The notes: a model not told the origin generated them from the sequence alone. A stretch of DNA of 64,000 nt from Nonomuraea polychroma (GCF_004011505.1 NZ_SAUN01000001.1:2356001-2420000), one strand, 5' to 3'. Positions 52,346 through 61,789 are shown, counted from the first letter of the stretch. Numbers and translations: made by a program.

Positions 52346-52436
52346 TCATCAGAGAGAAACTTTCGTTTAATAACTTCCCTTGCGCAGTCGAAAACGTGTC
52401 ATTAGTCTCGCGGCAACACGGAAGCGCTTCGACGAC
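52346..52436 (+). repeat. 91-bp duplicated promoter segment, copy 1
   Basis: This segment matches 59101-59191 at roughly 80-85% identity with no gaps. Both copies hold AGAAACTTTCGTTTAA, a candidate promoter (TTGCGC, 17 bp, TAGTCT) and, 11 bp further, the palindrome GAAGCGCTTC (52421-52430), a LacI/CebR-like operator. It lies in the 375-bp divergent region between the GH3 gene and lacI. The remainder (52437-52568) holds only a possible -35 TTGACA near 52533. Confidence 0.85.
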
Positions 52437-52568
52437 AGGGCCACCCGGCGAGTGGAGGGGCCTGGGAGCGCCCGAGCCGGCGCATGCAGGGTGGCCATGG
52501 GCGTGGAAACGTGCGGGAAACAAGCCCTTGACAAGAGGTGTCTCCGGAATCGAGAGTAATGGCATTCC

Positions 52569-52620
52569 GCCTGACTACGTAGTCAGGCCGAAGGTCCGCC
52601 CAGTCTGACTACGTAGGCAG
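52569..52620. promoter_or_regulatory. Two palindromic operators TGACTACGTAGTCA upstream of lacI
   Basis: GCCTGACTACGTAGTCAGGC (52569-52588) is a perfect 20-bp palindrome; CTGACTACGTAGGCAG (52605-52620) is a second copy with one mismatch. Their centres are 34 bp apart, about three helical turns, and the second ends 15 bp before the ATG at 52636. This is a strong candidate autoregulatory operator pair. Confidence 0.8.
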
Positions 52621-52635
52621 GATCGAGGAGCCCTC

Positions 52636-53661
52636 ATGTCGGAGGCCCGGCGCCGCGCCCCTACCAGCACCGACGTCGCGCGGCGCGCCGGCGTCTCGCA
52701 GAAGACCGTCTCGCGTGTCATGAACGGCGAGCCGTACGTCAGCGCCGACGTTCGGGAGCGGGTTCTCGCGGTGGCTCGCGAGCTCGGGTATCGCCCCAAC
52801 ACCGCGGCCCGCGCGCTCCTTCTGGGCCGCTTCCAGCGCATCGGGATGGTCTCGCTCGGCAGTTCGCTGTACGGGCCCTCGGCGCTGCTGGTCGCGCTGG
52901 AGCGGCGGGCCCGGGAGACGAGCTACGCGTTCAGCGTGGTCCACACGTTCGAGGGCAGACCGGACAGCATCGTGAGCGCGGTGGAGTCCCTGCTGGACCA
53001 GGGTGTGGACGGCATCGTGCTGTCCGAGCCGATAGACGATGGGCAGGAACTGCGCATCGACCCGGACATCCCCGTGCTCAGCTTCGGCAGGTTCCCCGGC
53101 CTCGACGGGCCCCGGTTGGTGGTCACCGGAGCATCCGGCTTCGATGCGGGCCGGCTCGCCACCGAGCACCTGCTCGGCCTGGGGCATGCGACAGTCTGGC
53201 ATGTCGCGGGGCCTGGTCAGTGGCTCGCGTCGCGCGACCGCGCCCGTGGCTGGCGGCACGCGCTCGAGTCCGCGGGGATCGCCGCGCCACCGCCGATTGA
53301 AGGGGACTGGTCGCCCGCCTCGGGTTACGAGGCCGGCCGGCGACTGGCCGCAGACCCCGAGGTCACCGCGGTGTTCGTGGCCAACGACGAGATGGCGATC
53401 GGCCTGCTGCGGGCCGTGGCTGAGGCGGGCCGCGCCGTCCCCGAAGAGGTGAGCGTCGTCGGGATGGACGACATCCCGGCCGCGGCGTACCTCTCGCCAC
53501 CGCTGACCACCATCCGCCAGGACTTCGAGGCGATCGCCTCGCACGCGCTCGACCTGCTCGTCCGCCAGATCGAGAACGCCCCAGGCTCGGCGACCGTGGA
53601 CGACCTACCGGCGCAGCTCGTGCTACGCCGGTCGACCGCCCCCCCAAGGAGTAAGAGATGA
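52636..53661 (+). CDS. LacI-family transcriptional regulator, first copy
   Basis: A 341-aa repressor: N-terminal HTH (STDVARRAGVSQKTVSRVMN, hinge ELGYRPNTAARALLLGR) and a periplasmic-binding-like effector domain (DGIVLSEPIDD; AVFVANDEMAIGLLRAV; VVGMDDIPAAAYLSPPLTTI). GAGGAG precedes the ATG. Its stop overlaps the SBP gene by 4 bp, making it the first gene of the sugar-import operon 52636-58946; two palindromes sit directly upstream. Confidence 0.93.
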   Translation: MSEARRRAPTSTDVARRAGVSQKTVSRVMNGEPYVSADVRERVLAVARELGYRPNTAARALLLGRFQRIGMVSLGSSLYGPSALLVALERRARETSYAFSVVHTFEGRPDSIVSAVESLLDQGVDGIVLSEPIDDGQELRIDPDIPVLSFGRFPGLDGPRLVVTGASGFDAGRLATEHLLGLGHATVWHVAGPGQWLASRDRARGWRHALESAGIAAPPPIEGDWSPASGYEAGRRLAADPEVTAVFVANDEMAIGLLRAVAEAGRAVPEEVSVVGMDDIPAAAYLSPPLTTIRQDFEAIASHALDLLVRQIENAPGSATVDDLPAQLVLRRSTAPPRSKR

Positions 53662-55040
53662 CTTTGCCGAGGATGAGGTGGCTCGCCGTGGGAGCCGCAG
53701 CGGCCCTGTTCCTCGCCGGATGCGCCGGCGGCACGACCGGCGGCACGACCGGCGGCACGACCGGCGGCACCGGCGGCGAGGGCAAGCCCGCCGCCATCAG
53801 CCAGGCCGACATCCACAAGGCGATGAAGACGCCGACCGAGCTCACGTTCTGGACCTGGCTGCCCGACATCGACAAGGAAGTAGCGCTGTTCGAGAAGAAA
53901 TATCCCGCCATCAGCGTCAAGGTGATCAACGCAGGTAACAGCCAGGCCGAGTACACGAAACTACGGACGGCGCTCAAGGCCGGCAGCGGCGCCCCGGACG
54001 TGGTGCAGATCGAGTACCAGCACATTCCCGGCTTCGCCATCACCGGCAGTCTGCTGGACCTGCGGCCGTACGGCGCGGAGGCGCTCAAGGACCGGTTCGT
54101 CGACTGGGCGTGGGGCCAGGTGAGCGGCAGGAACGGCGAAGTCTGGGCGATCCCCCAGGACACCGGGCCGATGGGGATGCTCTACCGCAAGGACATCTTC
54201 GACAAGCACGGCATCGAGCCGCCGAAGACCTGGGATGAGTTCGCCGCCGCGGCCCGCAAGCTGCACGCCGCCGACCCCGGCGTGTACCTGACCAACTTCC
54301 CCACCAACCACAACTCCATCTGGACGGGCCTGATGTGGCAGGCCGGCGTCAAGCCGTTCCAGATGAAGGGCGCCGACCAGATCTCCGTCGACGTCGCCGG
54401 TGAGACGTCGAAGAAGCTCGCCTCCTACTGGAGCGGCCTGGTCAAGGAGGGCGTCGTGTCCACCGACGCCGACTTCAGCGACCAGTGGTTCCAGGCACTC
54501 AACAAGGGCAGGTACGCGACCTGGCTGACCGCCGCCTGGGGCCCGCTCTTCCTGTCCACCAGCGCCAAGGAGACCCGCGGAAAATGGCGTGTCGCGCCGT
54601 TGCCGCAGTGGACGGCCGGTGAACAGAAATCCGGCAACTGGGGCGGCTCGACCAGCGCCGTCGTCAAGACGACCAAGAACCCGATCGCCGCGGCCAAGTT
54701 CGCCGAATTCCTCAACAGCGACCCCGAGTCGGCCAGGATGCTGACGACCCTGCAGTTCCTGTACCCGCCGACCAAGGCGCTGCTGAGCGACCCGGCCTTT
54801 GTCGAGCAGAAATCGGACTTCTACGGCGGGCAGCAGGTGAACAAGGTGTTCGCCGACATCAGCGGCACGGTCCCCACCGACTTCGCCTGGCTGCCGTTCA
54901 TGGACCAGATCAACAACGACTGGAACGAGACGGTGGGCAAGTCGCTCGCTGACAAGACCGACCCGGCCGCCGGGTTGGACCAGTGGCAGCAGACCATCAC
55001 CACCTACGCCGAGAAGCAGGGCTTCAAGGTCGCGCGATGA
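53658..55040 (+). CDS. Carbohydrate ABC transporter substrate-binding lipoprotein (family 1)
   Basis: A 460-aa lipoprotein: signal ending LFLAGC, then an unusual Gly/Thr linker encoded by 12-bp tandem repeats, then a MalE/UgpB-type fold (LTFWTWLPDIDKEVALFEKK; GAPDVVQIEYQHIPGFA; WAIPQDTGPMGMLYRKDIFD). It captures an oligosaccharide for permeases 55037 and 55936. No dedicated ATPase is encoded, as usual in actinomycetes where a shared MsiK-type ATPase serves many importers. Confidence 0.92.
   Translation: MTLPRMRWLAVGAAAALFLAGCAGGTTGGTTGGTTGGTGGEGKPAAISQADIHKAMKTPTELTFWTWLPDIDKEVALFEKKYPAISVKVINAGNSQAEYTKLRTALKAGSGAPDVVQIEYQHIPGFAITGSLLDLRPYGAEALKDRFVDWAWGQVSGRNGEVWAIPQDTGPMGMLYRKDIFDKHGIEPPKTWDEFAAAARKLHAADPGVYLTNFPTNHNSIWTGLMWQAGVKPFQMKGADQISVDVAGETSKKLASYWSGLVKEGVVSTDADFSDQWFQALNKGRYATWLTAAWGPLFLSTSAKETRGKWRVAPLPQWTAGEQKSGNWGGSTSAVVKTTKNPIAAAKFAEFLNSDPESARMLTTLQFLYPPTKALLSDPAFVEQKSDFYGGQQVNKVFADISGTVPTDFAWLPFMDQINNDWNETVGKSLADKTDPAAGLDQWQQTITTYAEKQGFKVAR
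53727..53777 (+). repeat. 12-bp tandem repeat encoding a Gly-Gly-Thr-Thr linker
   Basis: GGCGGCACGACC occurs three times in tandem (53727-53762), followed by GGCGGCACC and GGCGGC. It is in frame and encodes GGTT repeats right after the lipid-modified Cys, a flexible tether; copy number is expected to vary by slippage. Confidence 0.9.
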
Positions 55041-55939
55041 GCGTCATGACAGTGCCGCCGTCCCGGCGGGCGAGCGCCCGCCGGGACAGGGCGGGTTACC
55101 TCTTCGTCGCGCCGTTCCTCATCATGTTCGTCGCCATGCTCGTGGCGCCGCTGGCGTACGCCGGATATCTGAGCCTGTTCCGGGAGCAACTGATCGGCGG
55201 CGTGAGGTTCGCCGGTCTCGACAACTACATCCAGGCGCTGAGCGACGAGCGGCTGCTCGACGGCGTGCTGCGCGTGAGCCGGTTCTTCCTCGTCCAGGTG
55301 CCGATCATGCTGGTGCTGGCGTTGTTGTTCGCCCTCGCCCTGGACAGCGGCGCGATGTTGCTGTCGCGGGTGATCCGGCTGGGGATCTTCGTCCCGTACG
55401 CGGTGCCCGGCGTGATCGCCGCGCTGATGTGGAGTTACCTGTACGGCCCGCAGTTCGGGCCGATCACCCAGCTCGCCGAGGCGCTGGGCCTGCCCGCGCC
55501 GAACCTGCTCAGCAGCGACTTGATGCTGGGCTCGGTGGCCAACATCGTGACCTGGGAGTTCACCGGCTACAACATGATCATCCTGTACGCCGCGCTGCGC
55601 GCCATCCCCACCGAGCTGTACGAGGCCGCGGCGGTGGACGGTGCCGGCGCCTGGCGGATCGCCTGGAGCGTGAAGATCCCCGCCCTGCGCCCCGCCCTTC
55701 TCATGGCACTGATCTTCTCGGTGATCGGCAGCTTCCAGCTGTTCAACGAGCCGGCGTTGCTGCAGCGCCTGGCCCCCAACGTCATCGACAGCGCCTACAC
55801 CCCCAATCTGTACACCTACTCCCTGGCCTTCGTCAGCCAGGACATCAACTACGCGGCGGCCGTCTCCTTCCTGCTCGGGCTCGTCATCGTCGTGGTGTCG
55901 TACACCGTCCAGCTCGCCGTCGCCCGGAGGAGAAGATGA
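55037..55939 (+). CDS. Carbohydrate ABC transporter permease (MalF/UgpA type)
   Basis: A 300-aa six-span permease: GYLFVAPFLIMFVAMLVAPL, SRVIRLGIFVPYAVPGVIAA and the EAA loop EAAAVDGAGAWRIAWSVKIP that contacts the ATPase. ATGA overlap with the binding-protein stop, and the same overlap with the next permease. Partner of 55936. Confidence 0.92.
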   Translation: MSVMTVPPSRRASARRDRAGYLFVAPFLIMFVAMLVAPLAYAGYLSLFREQLIGGVRFAGLDNYIQALSDERLLDGVLRVSRFFLVQVPIMLVLALLFALALDSGAMLLSRVIRLGIFVPYAVPGVIAALMWSYLYGPQFGPITQLAEALGLPAPNLLSSDLMLGSVANIVTWEFTGYNMIILYAALRAIPTELYEAAAVDGAGAWRIAWSVKIPALRPALLMALIFSVIGSFQLFNEPALLQRLAPNVIDSAYTPNLYTYSLAFVSQDINYAAAVSFLLGLVIVVVSYTVQLAVARRRR

Positions 55940-56847
55940 CCGTCACCGCAACGGCGCCGCCCCGGGCCACGGCCGGCGCCGCGCACTCCGCCGCAGCGGG
56001 CCGGCGTCGTAGCCCGGTGCTCACGTTGGGGATGCTCGCCGTCCTGGTCTACTTCCTGCTCCCGCTGTTCTGGTTGGTGGTGGCGGCCACGAAGACCACC
56101 GGCGCGCTGTTCTCCAGCTTCGGGCTCTGGTTCGGCGGGGACTTCGCGCTGGCGGCCAACGTCCGTAACGTCTTCACCGCTGACGGCGGAGTGTACGTCC
56201 ACTGGCTGCTCAACACGGCGATGTACGCGCTGGTGAGCGCGGGTGGCGCGGCGCTGCTGGCCGCCCTGGGCGGCTACGGGTTCGCCAAGTTCGCCTTCCG
56301 CGGCAACAGGCTGCTGTTCGGAGCCGTCCTCGGCGCGATCATGGTGCCCAGCACCGCGCTGGTCATTCCCACGTACCTGATCTTCTCGAACGTCGGGCTG
56401 GTGAACACGCCCTGGGCGATCATCCTGCCCTCGCTGGTGAACCCGTTCGGGCTCTACCTCATGCGGGTGTACGTCGAGGAGGCGGTGCCCGACAGCCTCC
56501 TGGAGGCGGCCCGCATCGACGGGGCCGGCGAGTTCCGGATCTTCCGTCAGGTGGTGCTGCGCCTGCTCGCGCCGGGCTTCGTCACCGTGCTGCTCTTCAC
56601 GCTCGTCGCCACCTGGAACAACTACTTCCTGCCGCTGATCATGCTCAACGACCCCTCCCTCTACCCCGTCACCGTCGGCCTGGCCAACTGGGCCGGGCGG
56701 GCGTCGGTGGGCGGCGGCGGCACCGGCGACGTCATCCCCCTCGTGGTCACCGGCTCACTGTTGTCCATCATCCCGCTGGTCGCGGCGTTCCTGATGCTCC
56801 AGCGCTACTGGCAGAACGGCCTCACCGCCGGCGGGGTCAAGCAATGA
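55936..56847 (+). CDS. Carbohydrate ABC transporter permease (MalG/UgpE type)
   Basis: A 303-aa permease with about six spans, including YFLLPLFWLVVAATKTTGALF near the N terminus, and the EAA motif EAARIDGAGEFRIFRQVVLR. RBS GGAGGAG overlaps the end of the first permease gene; its stop overlaps the GH42 start. Together with 53658 and 55037 it makes one oligosaccharide importer. Confidence 0.92.
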   Translation: MTVTATAPPRATAGAAHSAAAGRRRSPVLTLGMLAVLVYFLLPLFWLVVAATKTTGALFSSFGLWFGGDFALAANVRNVFTADGGVYVHWLLNTAMYALVSAGGAALLAALGGYGFAKFAFRGNRLLFGAVLGAIMVPSTALVIPTYLIFSNVGLVNTPWAIILPSLVNPFGLYLMRVYVEEAVPDSLLEAARIDGAGEFRIFRQVVLRLLAPGFVTVLLFTLVATWNNYFLPLIMLNDPSLYPVTVGLANWAGRASVGGGGTGDVIPLVVTGSLLSIIPLVAAFLMLQRYWQNGLTAGGVKQ

Positions 56848-58946
56848 ACGAAACGAAGGGAACATACGTGTCGCGAGTGCTTTTCGGCGCCGCCTACTAC
56901 CCCGAATACCACCCCAGTGATCTGCTGAAGACCGACCTCGACCTGATGGCCGAGGCGCGCTTCTCCGTCATCCGGGTCGGCGAGTCCGTCTGGTCGACCT
57001 GGGAGCCCGAGAACGGCCGCTTCAACCTGGACTGGCTCCAGCCCACGCTCGACGGCGCGCACGAGCGCGGCATCGGCGTCATCCTCGGCACCCCGACCTA
57101 CGCCGTGCCGCCCTGGCTCGCCCGCCAGTACCCCGAGATCGCCGGCGAGCGGGGCTCGGGACGGCGCATCCCGTGGGGCGCCCGCCAGGAGATGGACTTC
57201 ACCCATCCGGCCTACCGCTTCCACGCCGAGCGGATCATCCGGCGCGTCGTGGAGCGGTACGCCGGGCACCCGGCGGTGATCGGCTTCCAGGTGGACAACG
57301 AGCCCGGCCCGGAGCTGCTGCACAACCACGGCGTCTTCCAGCGCTTCGTCGATCATCTGCGCGACCGCTACGGCGACGTGGAGACGCTCAACGAGGAGTG
57401 GGGCCTGGTCTACTGGTCGCATCGGCTGTCGACCTGGGCTGACCTGTGGACGCCGGACGGCAACGCGCAACCGCAGTACGAGCAGGCCTGGCGCCGCTTC
57501 CAGGCCGAGCAGGTCACCGAGTTCATCGCCTGGCAGGCGGACATCGTGCGCGAATACGCCAGGCCGGACCAGTTCGTCACCACCTGCATCTCCTACGACC
57601 GGCCAGGGGTGGCCGACGACGAGTTGACCCGGCGTCTCGACGTCACCGCCGGCAACCCGTACTACGCCATGCAGGACGGTCTCGCTCTGCCTGCCGGGCA
57701 GAGCGGCCCGCAGCAGTGGGCCACCCACGACACCTGGGCGTTCTACCTCAGCGCCGACCGGATGTTCGCCTCACGTCAGGAGCCCTTCCTGGTCACCGAG
57801 ACCAACGCGCAGGCCATCGGTCCGTCGTGGATGAACCACCCCGCGTACGACGGTCAGTGGCGGCAGGCCGCCTGGGCGCTCGTCTCGCGGGGCGCGAACA
57901 TGATCGAGTACTGGCAGTGGCGCACCCTGGTCTTCGGCACCGAGACCTACTGGGGCGGCGTCCTGCCGCACAGCGGCCGCCCGGGCCGCGTCTATCGGGA
58001 GATCGCCCGGATCGGCGCGGAGCTGGAGACGGCCGGCGAGCTGGTCGCGGGCCTGATCCCGGACGCCGACGTCGCGATGCTCTACTCCATTCCGAGCAAT
58101 TGGGCGCTGACCGCCCAGCCGGCTCTGGCGCTGCCGGACGGCGGCCCGGACCGGCGTTCCTACCAGGGCATCTTCGACCCGTTCTACCGTGGCGCGTTCG
58201 AGGCGGGCCTCCAGGTACGGGTGCTGCACGCGGCTCAGGCGGTGGCGGCCGAGCCGGGCGAGCTGGCCGCACGGCACCCGGTCGTCGTCGCCGCCGGTCT
58301 GTACGCGGCCGACGACGCCACGCTGGACTGGCTGTCGGCCTACGCCTCGGCCGGCGGCCACCTGGTGCTCGGGCCGCGCACCGCGTACGCCGATCACGAG
58401 GCACGCGCGCGCCGCGAGGTCCAGCCGGCCCGGCTCGCCGAGCCCGCGGGCGTGTCGTACGACGAGTTCAGCAACCTGCCGGCCGACCTGCCCGTGCAGG
58501 CCACGCCCGGCTCACCGCTGAGGCTGCCGTCCGATGCCGCGGGCACCCGATGGGCGGACGGCGTGCACGCGGAGGACGCCGAGGTGCTCGCCGGCTACCG
58601 GCACCCGCACTTCGGCCGGTGGGCGGCCGTGACCACCCGCCCGTACGGCGCGGGCCGCATCACCTACGTCGGCACCATCCCCAACCCCGGCATGGCCACG
58701 GCGCTGTTCCGCTGGCTCGTCCCCGATGCCGGCTCGTGGGGCGGCATGCCGGCGGGCGTCACCTCGACCGGCGCCGTCACGGCGGACGGGCGGCGGCTGC
58801 GCTTCCTGCACAACTGGACCTGGCAGGAGGTCGCCGTCCCGGCGCCGACCGCGGTGCGCGACGTGCTCGCCGGCGCCGACCACGCGGCCGGTGCGGAACT
58901 ACGTCTCGGTCCATGGGATGTACGCGTCCTGCTGGAGATGCCATAG
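56844..58946 (+). CDS. GH42 beta-galactosidase
   Basis: A 700-aa enzyme with the three GH42 domains: TIM barrel (FGAAYYPEYHPSDLLKTDLD; acid/base Glu in GFQVDNEPGPELL; nucleophile Glu in FLVTETNAQAIGPSW; GANMIEYWQWRTL), trimerisation domain (~390-620) and a C-terminal beta domain. It cleaves beta-galactosides (or related linkages) brought in by the upstream importer. ATGA overlap with the permease. No signal peptide. The 264-bp region that follows holds a small GCCGGC hairpin (59047-59068) and the second 91-bp promoter copy. Confidence 0.94.
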   Translation: MNETKGTYVSRVLFGAAYYPEYHPSDLLKTDLDLMAEARFSVIRVGESVWSTWEPENGRFNLDWLQPTLDGAHERGIGVILGTPTYAVPPWLARQYPEIAGERGSGRRIPWGARQEMDFTHPAYRFHAERIIRRVVERYAGHPAVIGFQVDNEPGPELLHNHGVFQRFVDHLRDRYGDVETLNEEWGLVYWSHRLSTWADLWTPDGNAQPQYEQAWRRFQAEQVTEFIAWQADIVREYARPDQFVTTCISYDRPGVADDELTRRLDVTAGNPYYAMQDGLALPAGQSGPQQWATHDTWAFYLSADRMFASRQEPFLVTETNAQAIGPSWMNHPAYDGQWRQAAWALVSRGANMIEYWQWRTLVFGTETYWGGVLPHSGRPGRVYREIARIGAELETAGELVAGLIPDADVAMLYSIPSNWALTAQPALALPDGGPDRRSYQGIFDPFYRGAFEAGLQVRVLHAAQAVAAEPGELAARHPVVVAAGLYAADDATLDWLSAYASAGGHLVLGPRTAYADHEARARREVQPARLAEPAGVSYDEFSNLPADLPVQATPGSPLRLPSDAAGTRWADGVHAEDAEVLAGYRHPHFGRWAAVTTRPYGAGRITYVGTIPNPGMATALFRWLVPDAGSWGGMPAGVTSTGAVTADGRRLRFLHNWTWQEVAVPAPTAVRDVLAGADHAAGAELRLGPWDVRVLLEMP

Positions 58947-59100
58947 CCGTCGCTGCGCCATGGCCCATCGGAACGGCGGCGTGCTGAAGGACCTCAGCCT
59001 CGGCGAGATCGCCGTCCGGCTCGTCATCACCCAGGTGCGAAGAAAGGCCGGCACCCCTCCCCGCCGGCGTCATGCGCATGCTGCGAGGGCTGCCAAGGCC

Positions 59101-59191
59101 TCACCAGGAAGAAACTTTCGTTTAACAACTTCTCTTGTGTTGCCCGAAACATGTCATTAGTCTCGCGGCAACATAGAAGCGCTTCGACGAC
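59101..59191 (+). repeat. 91-bp duplicated promoter segment, copy 2
   Basis: It matches 52346-52436 end to end. Here TTGTGT and TAGTCT are 17 bp apart, and GAAGCGCTTC (59176-59185) follows 11 bp after the -10. The ATG of the second binding-protein gene is 20 bp downstream of the segment, so this copy clearly acts as a promoter/operator. Confidence 0.85.
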
Positions 59192-59210
59192 TTCGAAGGG
59201 TAAACCCCCC

Positions 59211-60875
59211 ATGAAACCCGAGTTGAACCGCAGAAGCTTCATCGGTGCCGCCGCGATGGCTCCTCTCCTCGCCGCCTGCGGCGGCGCACCTCAGCAGAAG
59301 CAGAAGGTCGGCACGAACACCAAGACCGGGCTCCAGGCGGCGCTCCCGTCCTACGTGCCGAGCACCTCCGTCAAGGCGGACATCGCCTCCGTCACCGGCT
59401 CCGGCGGAGCGGTGACCGAACCCGGCTTCCTGTCCTACCCCTCCGGCGGGATCGCCACGGTCCAGGGAGTGCCGGGCAAGGGCGGCAGCTACACCGCCGT
59501 CACCCCGCTCTGGGGCACGGTGCCGCCCCCGAACAACTCCTTCTACCAGGCCATGAACAAGGCCCTGGGCGCCACCCTCACCATGAAGCCGGCGGACGGC
59601 AACAACTACGACACCATCGTCACGCCGATGGCGGCGGCCAAGAAGCTGCCCGACTGGATCCAGCTGCCGAACTGGTGGAACGCCAAGTTCGGCACCGACC
59701 GGCTGGTCGGCACCCAGCTCGCCGACCTGACCCCGTACCTGGCCGGCGACAAGGTCAAGAAGTATCCCAACCTCGCCGCCATCCCCACCGGCGCCTGGCA
59801 GGCCTGCGTGTGGGGCGACAAGCTGTATGGCATCCCCTCCTTCTCCACCAACTTCAGCGTCCCCGGCTACATCGCCTACCGGCGGGACATCCTGGAGGCC
59901 AAGGGCATCACCCCTGACCAGGTGAAGTCCGTCGAGGACTACATGAACCTCGGCAAGGAACTGACCGACGCCAAGCGCGGCGTGTGGGCCTTCGACGACG
60001 TCTTCACCTACATGGGCTTCGCCTGGGACATCCCGCCCAACTGGAAGGTCGAGGGCGGCAAGCTGATCCACAAGTACGAGCTGCCGCAGCTGCTGGAGGC
60101 GCTCGACTGGCATTACAAGCTGGCCAAGTCGGGTTACCTCCACCCGGACGCGATCGCCGGACGGAACGCCGACGGCAACGCCCGCTTCTACGCGGGCAAG
60201 GTGCTGATCGCCGGTGGAGGCGCCGGCGGCTGGAACCTCTCCGACCACGAGTCGGGCGTCGCCGCCGACAAGAACTACCGGCGGGGCGGGTTCGACTACA
60301 TCTCCCACGACGGCAAGAGCCCCGGGCACATGTTCATGGGCGAGGGGGCCCGCATCATCAGCTACCTCAACATCAACCTGAAGCCGGAGCAGATCGAGGA
60401 GTGCCTGGCGATCGCCAACTACCTGGCGGCGCCGTACGGCTCGGCCGAGTACACGCTGGTCAACTTCGGAGCGGAGGGCGTCCACCACACGATGAAGGAC
60501 GGCGTGCCGACCGCGACCGAGGACGGCAAGAAGTTCGTCCAGGCCTCGACCTTTCCCTTCCTGGCCTCGCCACCCTTGGTCATCAGCAACCCCGGCGCCG
60601 ACCAGGTCACCCAGGACTACGCGGCCTGGCAGGCCAAGAATGTTAACGCTCTCATCAAGCCGGTGTTCTGGAACATGAACATCAGCATGCCCCAGCAGAT
60701 CTCCCTGCTGAACACCTCGCAGGCCATCGACGACGCCATCAAGGACTGCTACCACGGCAAGAAGACGGTCGCCGAGGTCCAGTCCGTCATCGACTCCTGG
60801 AAGAAGGGCGGCCTCGACCGGCTCAAGGGGTGGATGACCGAGAACGTGCTGAACAAGTACGGCACGGGCCAGTGA
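59211..60875 (+). CDS. Carbohydrate ABC transporter substrate-binding lipoprotein (LplA-like)
   Basis: A 554-aa protein with a Tat-type lipoprotein signal (NRRSFIGAAAMAPLLAACGG). It is larger than MalE-type proteins, matching the LplA/YtcQ group (TPLWGTVPPPNNSFYQAMNK; GDKLYGIPSFSTNFSVPGYI; NVNALIKPVFWNMNISMP), which import complex plant or uronic-acid-containing oligosaccharides. Strong promoter/operator copy directly upstream. Its stop overlaps the permease GTG (GTGA). Confidence 0.92.
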   Translation: MKPELNRRSFIGAAAMAPLLAACGGAPQQKQKVGTNTKTGLQAALPSYVPSTSVKADIASVTGSGGAVTEPGFLSYPSGGIATVQGVPGKGGSYTAVTPLWGTVPPPNNSFYQAMNKALGATLTMKPADGNNYDTIVTPMAAAKKLPDWIQLPNWWNAKFGTDRLVGTQLADLTPYLAGDKVKKYPNLAAIPTGAWQACVWGDKLYGIPSFSTNFSVPGYIAYRRDILEAKGITPDQVKSVEDYMNLGKELTDAKRGVWAFDDVFTYMGFAWDIPPNWKVEGGKLIHKYELPQLLEALDWHYKLAKSGYLHPDAIAGRNADGNARFYAGKVLIAGGGAGGWNLSDHESGVAADKNYRRGGFDYISHDGKSPGHMFMGEGARIISYLNINLKPEQIEECLAIANYLAAPYGSAEYTLVNFGAEGVHHTMKDGVPTATEDGKKFVQASTFPFLASPPLVISNPGADQVTQDYAAWQAKNVNALIKPVFWNMNISMPQQISLLNTSQAIDDAIKDCYHGKKTVAEVQSVIDSWKKGGLDRLKGWMTENVLNKYGTGQ

Positions 60876-61789
60876 GCGAGGGTCTGACCAGGCGGGGCAG
60901 ACTGCGGCGCGACCGATCCCTGCTGATCATGGTGGCGCCCGCGGTCATCCTGCTGCTGATCTTCAACTACGCGCCGATGGTCGGCGTCGTCACCGCCTTC
61001 CAGTACTACGACCCGCTGATCGGGATCTGGGACAGCGACTGGGCCGGCCTCGACCAGTTCCAGCAGCTCTTCGCCGACTCGCGCTTCTGGCACGCGTTGG
61101 GTAACACGCTCTATCTGAGCTTCGTCCAGCTCATCCTGTTCTTCCCGATCCCGATCGTGCTGGCGATGCTGCTCAACTCGGTGCTCAGCGAGCGGGTGCG
61201 CAACTTCATCCAGTCCGTCGTCTACCTGCCGCACTTCTTCTCGTGGGTGCTGGTCATCACGATCTTCCAGCAGATGCTGGGCGGCGCGGGCGCGCTCAAC
61301 CAGTGGTTGCGCTCGCAGGATCTGGAGACCTGGGACGTGATGACCAATCCCGACACCTTCGCGCTGCTGGTCACCTTCCAGGGCGTGTGGAAGGAGGCGG
61401 GCTGGGGGATCATCGTCTTCCTGGCCGCGCTGGCCGCCATCAACCCCGGCCTGTACGAGGCGGCCGCGGCGGACGGCGCCGGGCCCTGGCGGCGGATGTG
61501 GCACATCACCCTGCCGGGCCTGCGCGGAGTGATCGTGCTGATGCTGGTGCTGCGGCTCGGCGGCGCGCTCTCCGTCGGCTTCGAGCAGTTCCTCATCCAG
61601 CGCGATGCGGTCGGCCACGAGGCCGCGGAGGTGCTCGACACCTACGCCTTCTACTACGGCATCGCCACGACGAACTACAGCTTCGGCGCGGCCGCGGGCC
61701 TGTTCAAGAGCGTGATCTCGCTCCTGCTCATCTGGGGCGCCAACAAGCTGGCGCATTCCCTCGGCGAGGACGGGTTGTACCGGAAATGA
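60872..61789 (+). CDS. ABC transporter permease (LplB-like)
   Basis: A 305-aa six-span permease: SLLIMVAPAVILLLIFNYAPMVGVV, VVYLPHFFSWVLVITIFQQML and EAA loop EAAAADGAGPWRRMWHITLP; QFLIQRDAVG...DTYAFYYGI is typical of LplB. GTG 60872 overlaps the upstream stop; an in-frame extension to 60830 would run inside the binding-protein gene and is rejected. Confidence 0.92.
   Translation: MSEGLTRRGRLRRDRSLLIMVAPAVILLLIFNYAPMVGVVTAFQYYDPLIGIWDSDWAGLDQFQQLFADSRFWHALGNTLYLSFVQLILFFPIPIVLAMLLNSVLSERVRNFIQSVVYLPHFFSWVLVITIFQQMLGGAGALNQWLRSQDLETWDVMTNPDTFALLVTFQGVWKEAGWGIIVFLAALAAINPGLYEAAAADGAGPWRRMWHITLPGLRGVIVLMLVLRLGGALSVGFEQFLIQRDAVGHEAAEVLDTYAFYYGIATTNYSFGAAAGLFKSVISLLLIWGANKLAHSLGEDGLYRK

Noticed and set aside
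58961-59160. Possible small ORF after the first GH42 gene (begins MAHRNGGVLKDLSLGEIAVR)
   Set aside because: No Shine-Dalgarno, it runs through the duplicated promoter segment, and its C-terminal half is translated promoter DNA.
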